Positions 51,568 to 60,343 of a stretch of 64,000 bases of DNA are shown piece by piece. The notes beneath the pieces were generated by a model, which was given only the letters and a program-made list of their open reading frames with translations, had not been told where the DNA came from and ran no database searches. Position numbers and translations under genes: made by a program. Origin of the DNA: Pseudomonas sp. DG56-2 (GTDB taxonomy: Bacteria; Pseudomonadota; Gammaproteobacteria; Pseudomonadales; Pseudomonadaceae); NCBI RefSeq assembly GCF_004803755.1, contig NZ_CP032311.1:184501-248500 (forward strand), read 5' to 3'. Position 1 is the first letter of the stretch; each line of letters opens with the position of its first letter.

Positions 51568-52945
51568 GCTCCAGCCAGTTCAGCGGGGCGCTGTCGGAAT
51601 GCACAAGCCCCAGTTGGTCCAGCGCCTGATGCCAATCGCCGAGGCGATCGGCATCCAACGCCTGCCCAGGCAGCGCTTGCAGCAACCATATGCGTGTAGC
51701 ACCGGCATTGCGGGCCAGTTCGGCGAGCAACGCCAGGCTGCCACGATCCGGCGAGCGCCGCGGGTCACAGGCAATGACCAGGCGTGCCGGGGGAAAGCGG
51801 CTCAGTTGCTCAAGCAACTTGTTGCGCGACTCACGGCTGTCGAGTATTCCGGCATTGTTGACGGTGGCGGGCAGGGCGGGTGGCCACGGCCGTTGGTCGT
51901 CGAGCTCCAGGCCAACCAGCAAGGCACCGTCGGTGTGCTCGTCACCCACACCACGGACAATCTGCGGCAGGGCATCCGGGGCCGCGTCGTTGACGCCAAG
52001 GCGCTCGCTGCTGGGCATCAGCGCTTCACGTAATTGGCTATAGCCTGGGAGGTTGATGTCCAGGCTCAAACGCTTGCGGCCACTGCGCCAACGCCACAGG
52101 CACAGCGCGGCCAGCAGCAGCCGTGGCGCAATACCGAACACCAACAACACGCCGAGCAACCAGCTAGCCCAGGCCTGACGGGCCAGTTCCACGGCGGGTT
52201 GGCTGTCGCCACTGGCGCGGATCATGGCAATGTCCGGTACGTTGAAACCGAGCAGGGCAGGCAAGGCGCCGAGGGCTTGGGTCAGGGCTACGAAGGTATC
52301 GGCACCGAGAATGGTCGTTTCCCAAACGAAACCGTAGCGCCGAGTGGCGAGCAGAATCAGCAGCATCACCAGGGCCGTGCCCAGGGCCACCAGCCACAGG
52401 CCATGGACCAACAGCCCCAGCAACCAGCGATTGAGTTTTTGCCGCTGCAGTAATACCAACAGGGCGGGAGCCAAATGTACCGCCTGGGCATCACGGGCAA
52501 ATTTTTCACTGAGCCACAGCCACAGCCTGCCCAGGGTTGCCCCTTGTTCCCCAGCGAAGAAGAAGCCGAGCGCCCATCCGCCCAGCAACAGAAGGTTCAA
52601 GCCCAGCAGGCTACCCAGCGCCCAGAACACATTCACCGGGCGCTGGCTATCGCCCAGGGCGGCCAGGGCCAGGCCGGCACCGCTGAGTATCGCCAGCAGC
52701 AGCAACAGCGCCAGTGCCAAGCGGGCACCTTGCTTCCAGCGTTGCAGGGCGCTGCGCATGCCATCGCGCTCGGCCAGCCACAAGGCTCGATGCTCAATGC
52801 GTGTTGGCAGGTCACCGCCCGCTTGGCGGGCGTGGCGGTTGGCTTCCTGGTCGTCCAGAAGGCCTGCATGTTCCTCACGCAGGCGTACTGCTTCAGTGAG
52901 CCAGCGTTTGTCCAGGTCAGTCAGTGCAGTCACGCGGTCTTCCAT
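51554..52945 (-). CDS. DUF2868 membrane protein
   Basis: A 463-residue inner-membrane protein. Hydrophobic spans are clear at about residues 75-100 (LALALLLLLAILSGAGLALAAL), 105-130, 180-200 and 260-285. A soluble C-terminal half has a nucleotide-hydrolase-like look (VIACDPRRSPDRGSLALLAELARN), matching DUF2868. It lies upstream of and overlaps the DUF3482 GTPase gene by 14 bp, so the two proteins probably act as a complex. Function is unknown. The start ATG lies about 60 bp from the divergent folA gene. Confidence 0.82.
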   Translation of the reverse strand: MEDRVTALTDLDKRWLTEAVRLREEHAGLLDDQEANRHARQAGGDLPTRIEHRALWLAERDGMRSALQRWKQGARLALALLLLLAILSGAGLALAALGDSQRPVNVFWALGSLLGLNLLLLGGWALGFFFAGEQGATLGRLWLWLSEKFARDAQAVHLAPALLVLLQRQKLNRWLLGLLVHGLWLVALGTALVMLLILLATRRYGFVWETTILGADTFVALTQALGALPALLGFNVPDIAMIRASGDSQPAVELARQAWASWLLGVLLVFGIAPRLLLAALCLWRWRSGRKRLSLDINLPGYSQLREALMPSSERLGVNDAAPDALPQIVRGVGDEHTDGALLVGLELDDQRPWPPALPATVNNAGILDSRESRNKLLEQLSRFPPARLVIACDPRRSPDRGSLALLAELARNAGATRIWLLQALPGQALDADRLGDWHQALDQLGLVHSDSAPLNWLEHGHD

Positions 52946-53008
52946 TGATCAAGTCAGCCCAAAGCATAACCCAGGCGCGGAAGAACGGGCTTTGCTATCC
53001 TCGCGGAC

Positions 53009-53527
53009 ATGAAAACATCACTTCCCCTCAGCCTGATCGCGGCGCTCGCCGAGAACCGTGTGATCGGCATCGACAACAGCATGCCCTGGCACCTGCCGGG
53101 GGACTTCAAGTATTTCAAAGCTACCACCCTGGGCAAGCCAATCATCATGGGGCGCAAGACCTGGGATTCGCTCGGCCGGCCGTTGCCTGGACGTTTGAAC
53201 CTGGTGGTCAGCCGCCAGCCAGGGCTGCAGCTCGAAGGCGCACAGGTGTTCGACTCACTCGACGCGGCCATGCTGCGGGCCGAGCAATGGGCGCTGGAAC
53301 AGGGCGTGGATGAGCTGATGCTGATTGGCGGCGCGCAACTCTACACCCAAGCCATCGAGCGAGGCCTGGCTGATCGGTTGTATTTGACGCGGGTCGAATT
53401 GAACCCGGAAGGGGATGCGTGGTTTCCAGCGTTCGATGCGGCGCAATGGACGCTCGCGTCGACGCAGGCAAATCCGGCGGAAGGTGACAAGCCGGCCTAC
53501 CACTTCGAGGTCTGGGAAAAGGCCTGA
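53009..53527 (+). CDS. folA: Dihydrofolate reductase
   Basis: Reduces dihydrofolate to tetrahydrofolate with NADPH. The protein has 172 residues. Substrate and cofactor motifs are LIAALAENRVIGIDNSMPWHLPGDFKYFK (in parts), where Asp in LPGDF takes the catalytic place. GRKTWDSLGRPLPGRLNLVVSR and MLIGGAQLYTQAI follow. Start: ATG before KTSLPL. Chromosomal, of ordinary length, with no sign of a plasmid-type resistant variant. It complements thyA at 39.6 kb. Confidence 0.95.
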   Translation: MKTSLPLSLIAALAENRVIGIDNSMPWHLPGDFKYFKATTLGKPIIMGRKTWDSLGRPLPGRLNLVVSRQPGLQLEGAQVFDSLDAAMLRAEQWALEQGVDELMLIGGAQLYTQAIERGLADRLYLTRVELNPEGDAWFPAFDAAQWTLASTQANPAEGDKPAYHFEVWEKA

Positions 53528-53534
53528 TTCACTT

Positions 53535-53608
53535 GGTAGGAGTGGGCTTGCCCCGCGACAAGGCGGCAAATAACCTGCCGGCCTATCGCGGGCCAAGCCG
53601 CTCTGGCG
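53535..53608. repeat. Inverted REP pair between folA and tcyP
   Basis: GGTAGGAGTGGGCTTGCCCC followed by GCGA at the left, and TATCGCGGGCCAAGCCGCTCT at the right (opposite orientation), separated by about 25 bp. It ends exactly at the tcyP stop and lies between convergent genes. Confidence 0.65.
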
Positions 53609-55000
53609 TTAGCTGTGGCTCAGTTCGGCATGTTCGTCGGTGCCCAGCACCTGGCGATCTGTTTGCTTGAGCATCTGGCTGGTAATCGCCCCTGCGGTCA
53701 TCGAACCGTTCACGTTCAATGCCGTACGCCCCATGTCGATCAGCGGCTCGACCGAGATCAGCAACGCCACCAGTTCTACCGGCAAGCCCATGGCCGGCAG
53801 CACGATCAGCGCGGCAAAGGTCGCACCGCCACCGACGCCGGCAACACCGGCCGAACTCAGGGTGACGATTGCCACCAGCGTTGCGATCCACAGTGGGTCG
53901 AGCGGGTTGATACCAACTGCTGGAGCCACCATCACCGCTAGCATTGCCGGGTACAAACCGGCGCAGCCGTTCTGGCCAATGGTCGCGCCGAACGAAGCGG
54001 CAAAGCTTGCGATCGACTGTGGAATGCCCAGGCGCAGGGTTTGCGCTTCGATGCTCAGCGGGATGCTGGCAGCACTGGAACGGCTGGTGAAAGCGAAGGT
54101 CAGCACCGGCCAGACTTTGCGGAAGAAGCGCAGTGGATTGACGCCGCTGATCGCCAGCAACACGCCATGCACCACGAACATCAGCCCCAGGCCGATGTAC
54201 GAGACCACCACAAAGCTGCCGAGCTTGAGGATGTCGTCAAGGTTCGAGCTGGCAACGACCTTGGTCATCAGGGCCAACACGCCATACGGAGTGAGTTTCA
54301 TCACCAAGCGCACCAGACGCATGGTCCAGGCTTGCAGGGTGTCGATAGCGACCAGGGCGCGATTGCCTTTTTCGGCATCATCCTTGAGCAATTGCAGGGC
54401 GGCCATGCCGAGGAACACGGCAAAGATCACTACGCTGATGATCGACGTCGGCTTGGCGCGCGCCAGGTCGCCCACCGGGTTGCTGGGGATGAACGACAGC
54501 AGCAGTTGCGGGATATTCAGGTCTGCGACCTTGCCCACGTAATCGCTCTGGATGGCCTGCATGCGTGCGGTTTCGGCGGTGCCTGCCACCAGTCCTTCGG
54601 CGGTCAGCCCGAACAAATTGGTCAGCCCGATACCGATCAGCGCGGCGATGGCCGTGGTGAACAGCAGAGTGCCGATGGTCAGGAAGCTGATTTTGCCCAG
54701 TGAAGAAGCATTGTGCAGCCGCGCCACAGCGCTGAGGATCGAAGCGAAGATCAGCGGCATGACGATCATTTGCAGTAACTGCACGTAGCCGTTGCCTACT
54801 AAATCGAGCCAACTGATGGTGGCCTTGAGTACCGGATTGCCAGCGCCATAAATGGTATGCAGGGCAGCACCGAACAGCACGCCCAGAACCAGGCCGACCA
54901 ATACCTTCTTGGCCAGGCTCCAGTTGCCATGACGGGTTTGCGCCAGGCCTAGCAGCAATGCCAGGAACGCCAGCAGATTGAGAGACAGCGGCAGATTCAT
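53609..55000 (-). CDS. tcyP: L-cystine/dicarboxylate symporter (TcyP/YdjN type)
   Basis: A 463-residue sodium- or proton-coupled symporter of the DAACS family. The N-terminal span series [17 protein letters not shown] and [22 protein letters not shown] is typical of TcyP/YdjN, which import cystine. The conserved transport core is seen as [20 protein letters not shown] (the serine-rich hairpin), [18 protein letters not shown], and [18 protein letters not shown]. Length matches TcyP (463). It stands alone, with its own AT-rich promoter containing TTTTTGGAATAT, next to methionine and organosulfur genes, which supports cystine over dicarboxylates. Confidence 0.87.
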   Translation of the reverse strand: MNLPLSLNLLAFLALLLGLAQTRHGNWSLAKKVLVGLVLGVLFGAALHTIYGAGNPVLKATISWLDLVGNGYVQLLQMIVMPLIFASILSAVARLHNASSLGKISFLTIGTLLFTTAIAALIGIGLTNLFGLTAEGLVAGTAETARMQAIQSDYVGKVADLNIPQLLLSFIPSNPVGDLARAKPTSIISVVIFAVFLGMAALQLLKDDAEKGNRALVAIDTLQAWTMRLVRLVMKLTPYGVLALMTKVVASSNLDDILKLGSFVVVSYIGLGLMFVVHGVLLAISGVNPLRFFRKVWPVLTFAFTSRSSAASIPLSIEAQTLRLGIPQSIASFAASFGATIGQNGCAGLYPAMLAVMVAPAVGINPLDPLWIATLVAIVTLSSAGVAGVGGGATFAALIVLPAMGLPVELVALLISVEPLIDMGRTALNVNGSMTAGAITSQMLKQTDRQVLGTDEHAELSHS

Positions 55001-55110
55001 TGAAGCTCCAGGGGATAACGCGGGGAATCGCCTCTGTGTGCGATTGCGAACAGAAATGCTAACAGCATGAAAACGAACGAATTTATATCAAAAAGTAATT
55101 TGCTTAGTCG

Positions 55111-55122
55111 TTTTTGGAATAT
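55111..55122. promoter_or_regulatory. TTTTTGGAATAT box upstream of tcyP
   Basis: The word TTTTTGGAATAT lies 111-122 bp before the tcyP start in an AT-rich stretch. Nearly the same word, ATTTTGGAATAT, occurs upstream of the sfnB operon (61764-61775), and the core TTTGGAATA occurs upstream of the orphan metQ (15714-15722). A sulfur-regulator site is inferred. Confidence 0.45.
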
Positions 55123-55130
55123 GAAGGGTG

Positions 55131-55159
55131 TGCGTAAGCCTATGATGCTGGCTCACGCA
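55131..55159 (-). terminator. Putative hairpin after metI
   Basis: TGCGTAAGCC and GGCTCACGCA form a 10-bp stem with one mismatch around a 9-nt loop, ending 15 bp beyond the metI stop. There is no clear U-run on the minus strand. Confidence 0.4.
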
Positions 55160-55173
55160 GCTATCGCCGTCGC

Positions 55174-55818
55174 CTAGCGCTTGTTCAGGCCTTTGGCCAA
55201 GCGGTCCCCGCCAAGCTGTATCAATGCCACCAGCACCACCAGCATGACAATCACGGTGAGCATGATCTGGCTGTCGAAACGCTGGTAGCCATAGCGATAG
55301 GCAATGTCGCCCAAGCCGCCTGCACCGATGGCGCCGGCCATGGCCGAGGAATTGATCATGGTCACCAGGGTGATGGTGAAGCCGCCGACGATGCCCGGCA
55401 GGGCTTCGGGCAATAATACGTGCCAGACGATATGCCAGCGCCGGCAACCCATGGCTTGCGCCGCTTCGATCAGGCCGTGGTCAACTTCACGCAAGCTGAC
55501 TTCGGCGATTCGGGCAAAGAACGGCGTAGCGGCAATGGTCAGCGGCACTACCGCGGCCCACACTCCATAAGTGGTACCGACGATCAGGCGAGTGAAGGGA
55601 ATCAGCGCGACCATCAGGATCAGGAACGGAATCGAGCGGAACAGGTTAACGAAGGCGCCCAGTACCCGGTTCAAGGTGGGGGCTTCGAAGATCCCGCCCT
55701 TGCCACTGGTAACCAGAATCACCGCCAAGGGAATCCCGGCAAGCAAGGCAATCAATGATGACACCCCGACCATCAACAGGGTATCGAGTACGCCCTGAAG
55801 CAGGCGATCAGTCCACAT
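55174..55818 (-). CDS. metI: Methionine-type ABC importer permease (MetI)
   Basis: A 214-residue inner-membrane permease with five to six spans. The EAA loop is seen as [29 protein letters not shown], given in parts. [24 protein letters not shown] at the N-terminus is typical of MetI. It overlaps the metN stop by 11 bp and forms the channel for the MetN-MetQ pair. In this context the substrate may be methionine or another organosulfur compound oxidised by the upstream enzymes. Confidence 0.9.
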   Translation of the reverse strand: MWTDRLLQGVLDTLLMVGVSSLIALLAGIPLAVILVTSGKGGIFEAPTLNRVLGAFVNLFRSIPFLILMVALIPFTRLIVGTTYGVWAAVVPLTIAATPFFARIAEVSLREVDHGLIEAAQAMGCRRWHIVWHVLLPEALPGIVGGFTITLVTMINSSAMAGAIGAGGLGDIAYRYGYQRFDSQIMLTVIVMLVVLVALIQLGGDRLAKGLNKR

Positions 55819-56935
55819 AACCCAGTACCTCTACTTGAGTGGCCCATTGGCGGGCGCGTTCGATGATCTGCGCGTGGCTGTGCGGTGAATCCGCTACCGA
55901 CAGCACCAACTGCCCCAGCGCACGCCCCTGGATCGGCTCGATGCCTCCCTGCAGCAGGCTGATCCGCCCGCCGAGGCTGGCAAACAATGTGGATAACTCC
56001 GGTGCCTGGCGTTGCGTTCCAGCAATCTTGAGGTTCAATACCAAGCCTGCCTCGGCACTGCCCGGCTGCGCTTGCAGACGGGCCTGCAGGTCGGGTGGTA
56101 AAGCGGGTTGCAACGGTGCCAGCAAGGTTTTGCTGACCTCATGCCGTGGGTCGCCGAACACTTGCCATACGGCACCTTGCTCAACGATACGCCCGCGCTC
56201 TAGCACCACTACTCGATGGCAGACATCGCGGATGACTGCCATCTCGTGAGTAATCAGCACCACGGTCAGGCCCAGGCGTTGGTTGATGTCGCGCAGAAGC
56301 TCGAGGATGGAGGCAGTGGTTTCCGGGTCGAGGGCTGAGGTCGCTTCATCGCAGAGAAGAATATCCGGGTCGTGTACCAACGCCCGGGCGATACCGACGC
56401 GTTGCTTCTGCCCCCCCGACAGTTGTGCCGGGTAGGCATGGTGCTTGTGTTCGAGGCCTACCAACGCCAGCAACTCGGCTACCTTGCGTTGGCGCTGGAC
56501 CTTGGGCACGCCAGCGACCTTGAGCGGCAGTTCGACGTTCTGCCAAACGGTTTTCGCCGACATCAAATTGAAGTGTTGAAAGATCATGCCGATGCGTCGG
56601 CGCAGGCGTACCAGACGGTCTTCATCGAACGCGCCGATGTCCACCTGGTCGATCAGCACGCGGCCGCTGCTGGGTTGTTCGAGACGATTGATGGTGCGGA
56701 TCAACGACGACTTACCAGCGCCGCTACGCCCGATGATGCCAAAAATCTCACCGCGCTGAATGTTCAGATCGATGGCTTCCAGTGCTGGTGCGCCTTGTCC
56801 CGGATAGGTCTTGCTCAAGCCGATAAAGCGCACATGGGCATTGCTCGACTCAGGATGCAGTGCTCGTTGTTCAGCCTGATGCAGTGGTGCGAAAGCGTGC
56901 TCCTTGGGCACCTCGAGGGCGGTGGCAGCACTCAT
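55808..56935 (-). CDS. metN: Methionine-type ABC importer ATPase (MetN)
   Basis: A 375-residue ATPase. It carries an unusual 30-residue N-terminal extension before the core. Walker A is [18 protein letters not shown], the signature is [16 protein letters not shown], and Walker B is [17 protein letters not shown]-terminal NIL (ACT-like) domain ([19 protein letters not shown]) allows substrate trans-inhibition. Start: the ATG before SAATALEV, 1 bp after the metQ stop; a longer frame runs into metQ. It overlaps metI by 11 bp, so the three genes are tightly coupled. Confidence 0.9.
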   Translation of the reverse strand: MSAATALEVPKEHAFAPLHQAEQRALHPESSNAHVRFIGLSKTYPGQGAPALEAIDLNIQRGEIFGIIGRSGAGKSSLIRTINRLEQPSSGRVLIDQVDIGAFDEDRLVRLRRRIGMIFQHFNLMSAKTVWQNVELPLKVAGVPKVQRQRKVAELLALVGLEHKHHAYPAQLSGGQKQRVGIARALVHDPDILLCDEATSALDPETTASILELLRDINQRLGLTVVLITHEMAVIRDVCHRVVVLERGRIVEQGAVWQVFGDPRHEVSKTLLAPLQPALPPDLQARLQAQPGSAEAGLVLNLKIAGTQRQAPELSTLFASLGGRISLLQGGIEPIQGRALGQLVLSVADSPHSHAQIIERARQWATQVEVLGYVD

Positions 56936-56936
56936 T

Positions 56937-57740
56937 TCAGCTCTCCCAACCGGGTTGGTAGAGCTTGCCGTGGGCCTTCTCCAGGGCGGCACGTACCGCA
57001 GCCGAGTGCTGGTAAATGTCGATGAACTTGGCCAGGCGTGGGTCATCCTTGGTCTGCGGACGGATGACGAACTGAATCACATACTCCTTGTGGTCGAGGC
57101 CATCGAACAACAACGCCGAGGAGGCATCGAAGGTGTTGGCCAGGCGAATGTAGGCCGGATAGCCCTGGACCAGATCAGCATCGTCATAGGCACGTACCAA
57201 CTGCACCGCCTCGACCTGGAGAATCTTCAACTGCTTGGGGTTGGCGATGATGTCCTCTTCGCTAGCCTTGTAGCCAACCCCCGGCTTGAGGCTGATCAGT
57301 CCGGCCTTGGCCAACAGTTGCAGACCGCGACCGCTGTTGATCGGATCGTTGGCGATCGCGACGCTGGCGCCTTGTGGCAGTTCATCGAAGCTTTTGTACT
57401 TTTTCGAATACAAGCCGACGTTGTTGATGATGCCCGGTGCATAGGGCACCAGATCAAAACCGGCGGCAGCCTTGGCGTTTTCCAGGAAGGGGATGTGCTG
57501 GAAGTAGTTCACGTCGATATCGCCGCTGGCCAGGCTTACATTTGGAGCTATCCAATCGCTGAACTCGATCAGTTCGACACTAAGACCCTGTTTTTTCGCT
57601 TCGCTGACGGCGGCTTCCAGCGGGATGGCAAAGGCTGCAGTGGTGCCCACTTTCAGCGCCTCAGCGGCATGGCTGCTGCCAATTAGACCAAGGGCCAGGG
57701 CCAGGGCCGCCACGGGGCGGGCAAAGAAGGTCTTAAGCAT
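56937..57740 (-). CDS. metQ: MetQ-family periplasmic binding protein of the sfn operon
   Basis: A 267-residue NlpA/MetQ binding protein. The signal peptide ends LIGSSHA-AE with no lipobox cysteine. Family motifs are [42 protein letters not shown], and [24 protein letters not shown]. It shares the fold of the orphan protein at 15.9 kb but differs in its binding-region residues, so ligands probably differ. The start (ATG before LKTFFA) overlaps the end of the monooxygenase gene by 8 bp. Confidence 0.9.
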   Translation of the reverse strand: MLKTFFARPVAALALALGLIGSSHAAEALKVGTTAAFAIPLEAAVSEAKKQGLSVELIEFSDWIAPNVSLASGDIDVNYFQHIPFLENAKAAAGFDLVPYAPGIINNVGLYSKKYKSFDELPQGASVAIANDPINSGRGLQLLAKAGLISLKPGVGYKASEEDIIANPKQLKILQVEAVQLVRAYDDADLVQGYPAYIRLANTFDASSALLFDGLDHKEYVIQFVIRPQTKDDPRLAKFIDIYQHSAAVRAALEKAHGKLYQPGWES

Positions 57741-59118
57741 GCTGGTGCGCTCCTGTCTGGGCGGTGTGGCGATAGCTGGCGCCGGGGTGGTCGGCGGGCA
57801 GCAGGGAGTGGTCACTGGCGAAGAGTTTTTCGCGCAGGCTGCCGGGTTCGTAGGCAGTCTTGTAGGAACCTCGGCGTTGCAGCTCGGGTATCACCAGGTC
57901 GATGAAATCGATGTAGCTTTCCGGGGTTACCGTGCGGGTCAGGTTGAAGCCATCCAGGCCGGTATCGGCAATCCAGCTTTCCAGCGCGTCGGCAACCTGA
58001 GTCGGTGAGCCAACAATGGTGACGTAGCGCCCGCCCAGGGCATGCTGGTCAAGCAGTTTGCGGCGGGTCCAATCGTTGTTCTGCAAGGCTTTGGTGGCCG
58101 ACTGAATAGCGTTGCTTTTGACGTACTGGATAGGCTCGTCCAGCTCGTATTGTGAAAAGTCGATTCCGGTCGAGCTGGCAAAGTGTGCGACCCCAGCTTC
58201 GGCGCTGGCGTAGTGCAGGTACTCGGCATGTTTGGCCCAGGCTTGTTCTTCACTGCGGGCAACAATCACGGTAAGGCCCATGAACACCTTGATCGCCTCT
58301 GGATCACGGCCGGCGGCCACAGCACTGGCACGCACCTTGTCGACCTGGGCGCGTGTGCCTTCCTTGGTCTGGCCGCTGATGAACACGCATTCGGCATGGT
58401 TACCGGCAAAGCCCAGGCCACGCTCGGAGCTTCCCGCCTGGAACAGCACCGGCGTGCGTTGCGGCGAAGGCTCGCACAGGTGGTAGCCGTCGACCCGGTA
58501 GAACTCTCCCTGATGGTTGACCTTGTGGACCTTGTGCGGGCGGGCGTAGACCCGTTGCTGGCGATCGTTGATCACCGCACCGTCTTCCCAGCTACCTTCC
58601 AGCAGCTTGTACAGCACCTGCATATACTCGTCGGCCTGATCGTAGCGGCGGTCGTGTTCAGTTTGCTGCTCAAGGCCCATGGCCCTAGCTGCGCTGTCCA
58701 GATAACCGGTGACGATGTTCCAGCCGACGCGGCCGCGACTCAAGTGGTCGAGGGTCGAGAGCTTGCGGGCGAACAGGTAGGGCGGCTCGTAAGTGAGGTT
58801 GGCGGTCAGGCCGAAGCCCAGGTGCCGGGTTACCGCGGCCATCGCCGAAACCAGCAGCAGCGGGTCGTTGACCGGCAACTGGATCGACTCTTTGAGCGGC
58901 ACCTCGACGCTGTCCTGGTAGACGTCGTAGACGCCGACGATATCGGCGATGAACAACCCGTCGAACAGTCCGCGCTCAAGTAACTGGGCAAGCTCGGTCC
59001 AGTACTCGAGGGTCTTGTACTGGGTGGAGGTGTCTCGCGGGTGAGTCCACAAACCGTGGTTGATGTGCCCGATGCAGTTCATGTTGAAGGCATTGAGCAG
59101 GATCTTTTTCCGGGTCAT
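57733..59118 (-). CDS. FMN-dependent LLM-class monooxygenase (NtaA/SnaA/DszA family)
   Basis: A 461-residue flavin monooxygenase of the bacterial-luciferase-like class, branch NtaA/SnaA/SoxA(DszA). Such enzymes use FMNH2 from a separate reductase to cleave C-S or C-N bonds. Motifs include LNAFNMNCIGHINHGLWTHP, LDHLSRGRVGWNIVTGYLDSAARAMG, QAGSSERGLGFAGNHAECVF, and LVGDP-type VGSPTQVADAL. Its start overlaps the sfnB stop in ATGA, and its 3' end overlaps metQ. The organosulfur substrate is unknown; a sulfone, sulfide or dibenzothiophene-like compound is possible. Confidence 0.88.
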   Translation of the reverse strand: MTRKKILLNAFNMNCIGHINHGLWTHPRDTSTQYKTLEYWTELAQLLERGLFDGLFIADIVGVYDVYQDSVEVPLKESIQLPVNDPLLLVSAMAAVTRHLGFGLTANLTYEPPYLFARKLSTLDHLSRGRVGWNIVTGYLDSAARAMGLEQQTEHDRRYDQADEYMQVLYKLLEGSWEDGAVINDRQQRVYARPHKVHKVNHQGEFYRVDGYHLCEPSPQRTPVLFQAGSSERGLGFAGNHAECVFISGQTKEGTRAQVDKVRASAVAAGRDPEAIKVFMGLTVIVARSEEQAWAKHAEYLHYASAEAGVAHFASSTGIDFSQYELDEPIQYVKSNAIQSATKALQNNDWTRRKLLDQHALGGRYVTIVGSPTQVADALESWIADTGLDGFNLTRTVTPESYIDFIDLVIPELQRRGSYKTAYEPGSLREKLFASDHSLLPADHPGASYRHTAQTGAHQHA

Positions 59119-60323
59119 CAGATGGTCCCCCGCAGCGGTGGGTTTTCATCGTTGAGGTAGTAGTTGCCGATGGCGTGGTACTTCCAGCGCACCGGGTCGT
59201 GCAGGGTGTGCACGCGAGCATTGCGCCAGTGGCGATCGAGGCCGTGTTCGGCGAGGGTCGCCTGGCTTCCGGCCAATTCGAACAGAGTGCTGCCAGCGGC
59301 CAGGGATATCTCGGTGCTGATCGCCCGGGCCTCGGCAACGGCGATGGACGCCGCGGCTACGGTGCTGGCATTCGGGTCGGCCTGGGCCTGGTCGAGAAAC
59401 TCGCCGGCACGCTCAAGCAACGCCTCGGCTGCGTGCAAGCGGATCGCCAGATGACCGAAGGACTTCAACGTCAATGGATCTTCACTGGCCTGATCACTGC
59501 CTGAGTCGATCCAGGGGCGGCTGCGGGTGCGCACGAACTGCAGGGCATCTTCATAGGCGGCGCGGGCGATGCCGGTGTCGATCGCCGCATGGAGAATCTG
59601 TGCCAGCGGGCCGACAGGCGTAGGTCGTTCAAAGGCACTCTGGAAGGGCAGCACATCCTGGGCATCGACCCGGACATTCTCGAACAGTACCGAGCCGCTG
59701 CCGGTGGTGCGTTGACCAAAGCCGCTCCAGTCGTCGATCACTTGCAGTCCTTCACTCTCGGCTGGGACGAAGACCAGATGTTGCACGCCGTTTTCATCCA
59801 CTACCGAGGTGGGAATGCGCTGGGCATAGAGCGCACCGGTGGCGTAGAACTTGCGTCCGTTGATGCGGTAGGCGTCGCCGTCGCGGCTCAATGCCGTGGT
59901 CCGATCATGAGCGGTCTTGGTGCCCAGTTCGGCCAAGGCATTGCCAAAGCGTTGGCCGGCCAGTACTTCGGCGTACAGGCGCTGCTGTTGCGCGAGGCTG
60001 CCATTTACGCGCAGCACCTCTAGGGCATAGAAATGGTTTTGTGGAATTTGTCCAAGCGATCCGTCGGCCTGGGCGATGCGGGCAATGACCTTGGCCAGGG
60101 TGACGTTCGAAACACCCGCGCCGCCAAAGGCTTTGGGAACGCTGATTGCCCATAGCCCAGAGTGGGAAAAGAGTGCCAGCTCCGGGTGTGGCAGGCGCCG
60201 TTCACGGTCACGCAGGGTGCTGTCGCGACGCAGTTGAACGGCAACTTCCTCGGCAATGTGTAAAGCCTGGGCGTCAGTGTGGATGACCGCGACGTTTTCG
60301 TGCGGTTGCGGCAGAAGGCTCAT
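59118..60323 (-). CDS. sfnB: SfnB-family sulfur acquisition oxidoreductase, second copy
   Basis: A 401-residue flavoprotein of the acyl-CoA-dehydrogenase fold, SfnB / sulfur-acquisition oxidoreductase branch. The N-terminal helical part has RERRLPHPELALFSHSGLWAISVPKAFGGAGVS. The FAD/FMN region has SLGQIPQNHFYALEVLR and GFGQRTTGSGSVLFENVRV, and the C-terminus holds LAEHGLDRHWRNARVHTLHDPVRWKYHAIGNYYLN, each given in part. The C-terminal HDPVRWK motif separates SfnB from ordinary acyl-CoA dehydrogenases. It is linked to sulfone or sulfonate use in Pseudomonas. It overlaps the next gene by 1 bp and lies 20 bp after the first sfnB. Confidence 0.88.
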   Translation of the reverse strand: MSLLPQPHENVAVIHTDAQALHIAEEVAVQLRRDSTLRDRERRLPHPELALFSHSGLWAISVPKAFGGAGVSNVTLAKVIARIAQADGSLGQIPQNHFYALEVLRVNGSLAQQQRLYAEVLAGQRFGNALAELGTKTAHDRTTALSRDGDAYRINGRKFYATGALYAQRIPTSVVDENGVQHLVFVPAESEGLQVIDDWSGFGQRTTGSGSVLFENVRVDAQDVLPFQSAFERPTPVGPLAQILHAAIDTGIARAAYEDALQFVRTRSRPWIDSGSDQASEDPLTLKSFGHLAIRLHAAEALLERAGEFLDQAQADPNASTVAAASIAVAEARAISTEISLAAGSTLFELAGSQATLAEHGLDRHWRNARVHTLHDPVRWKYHAIGNYYLNDENPPLRGTI

Positions 60324-60343
60324 ATAAAGCTCCAGTGGTCTGG

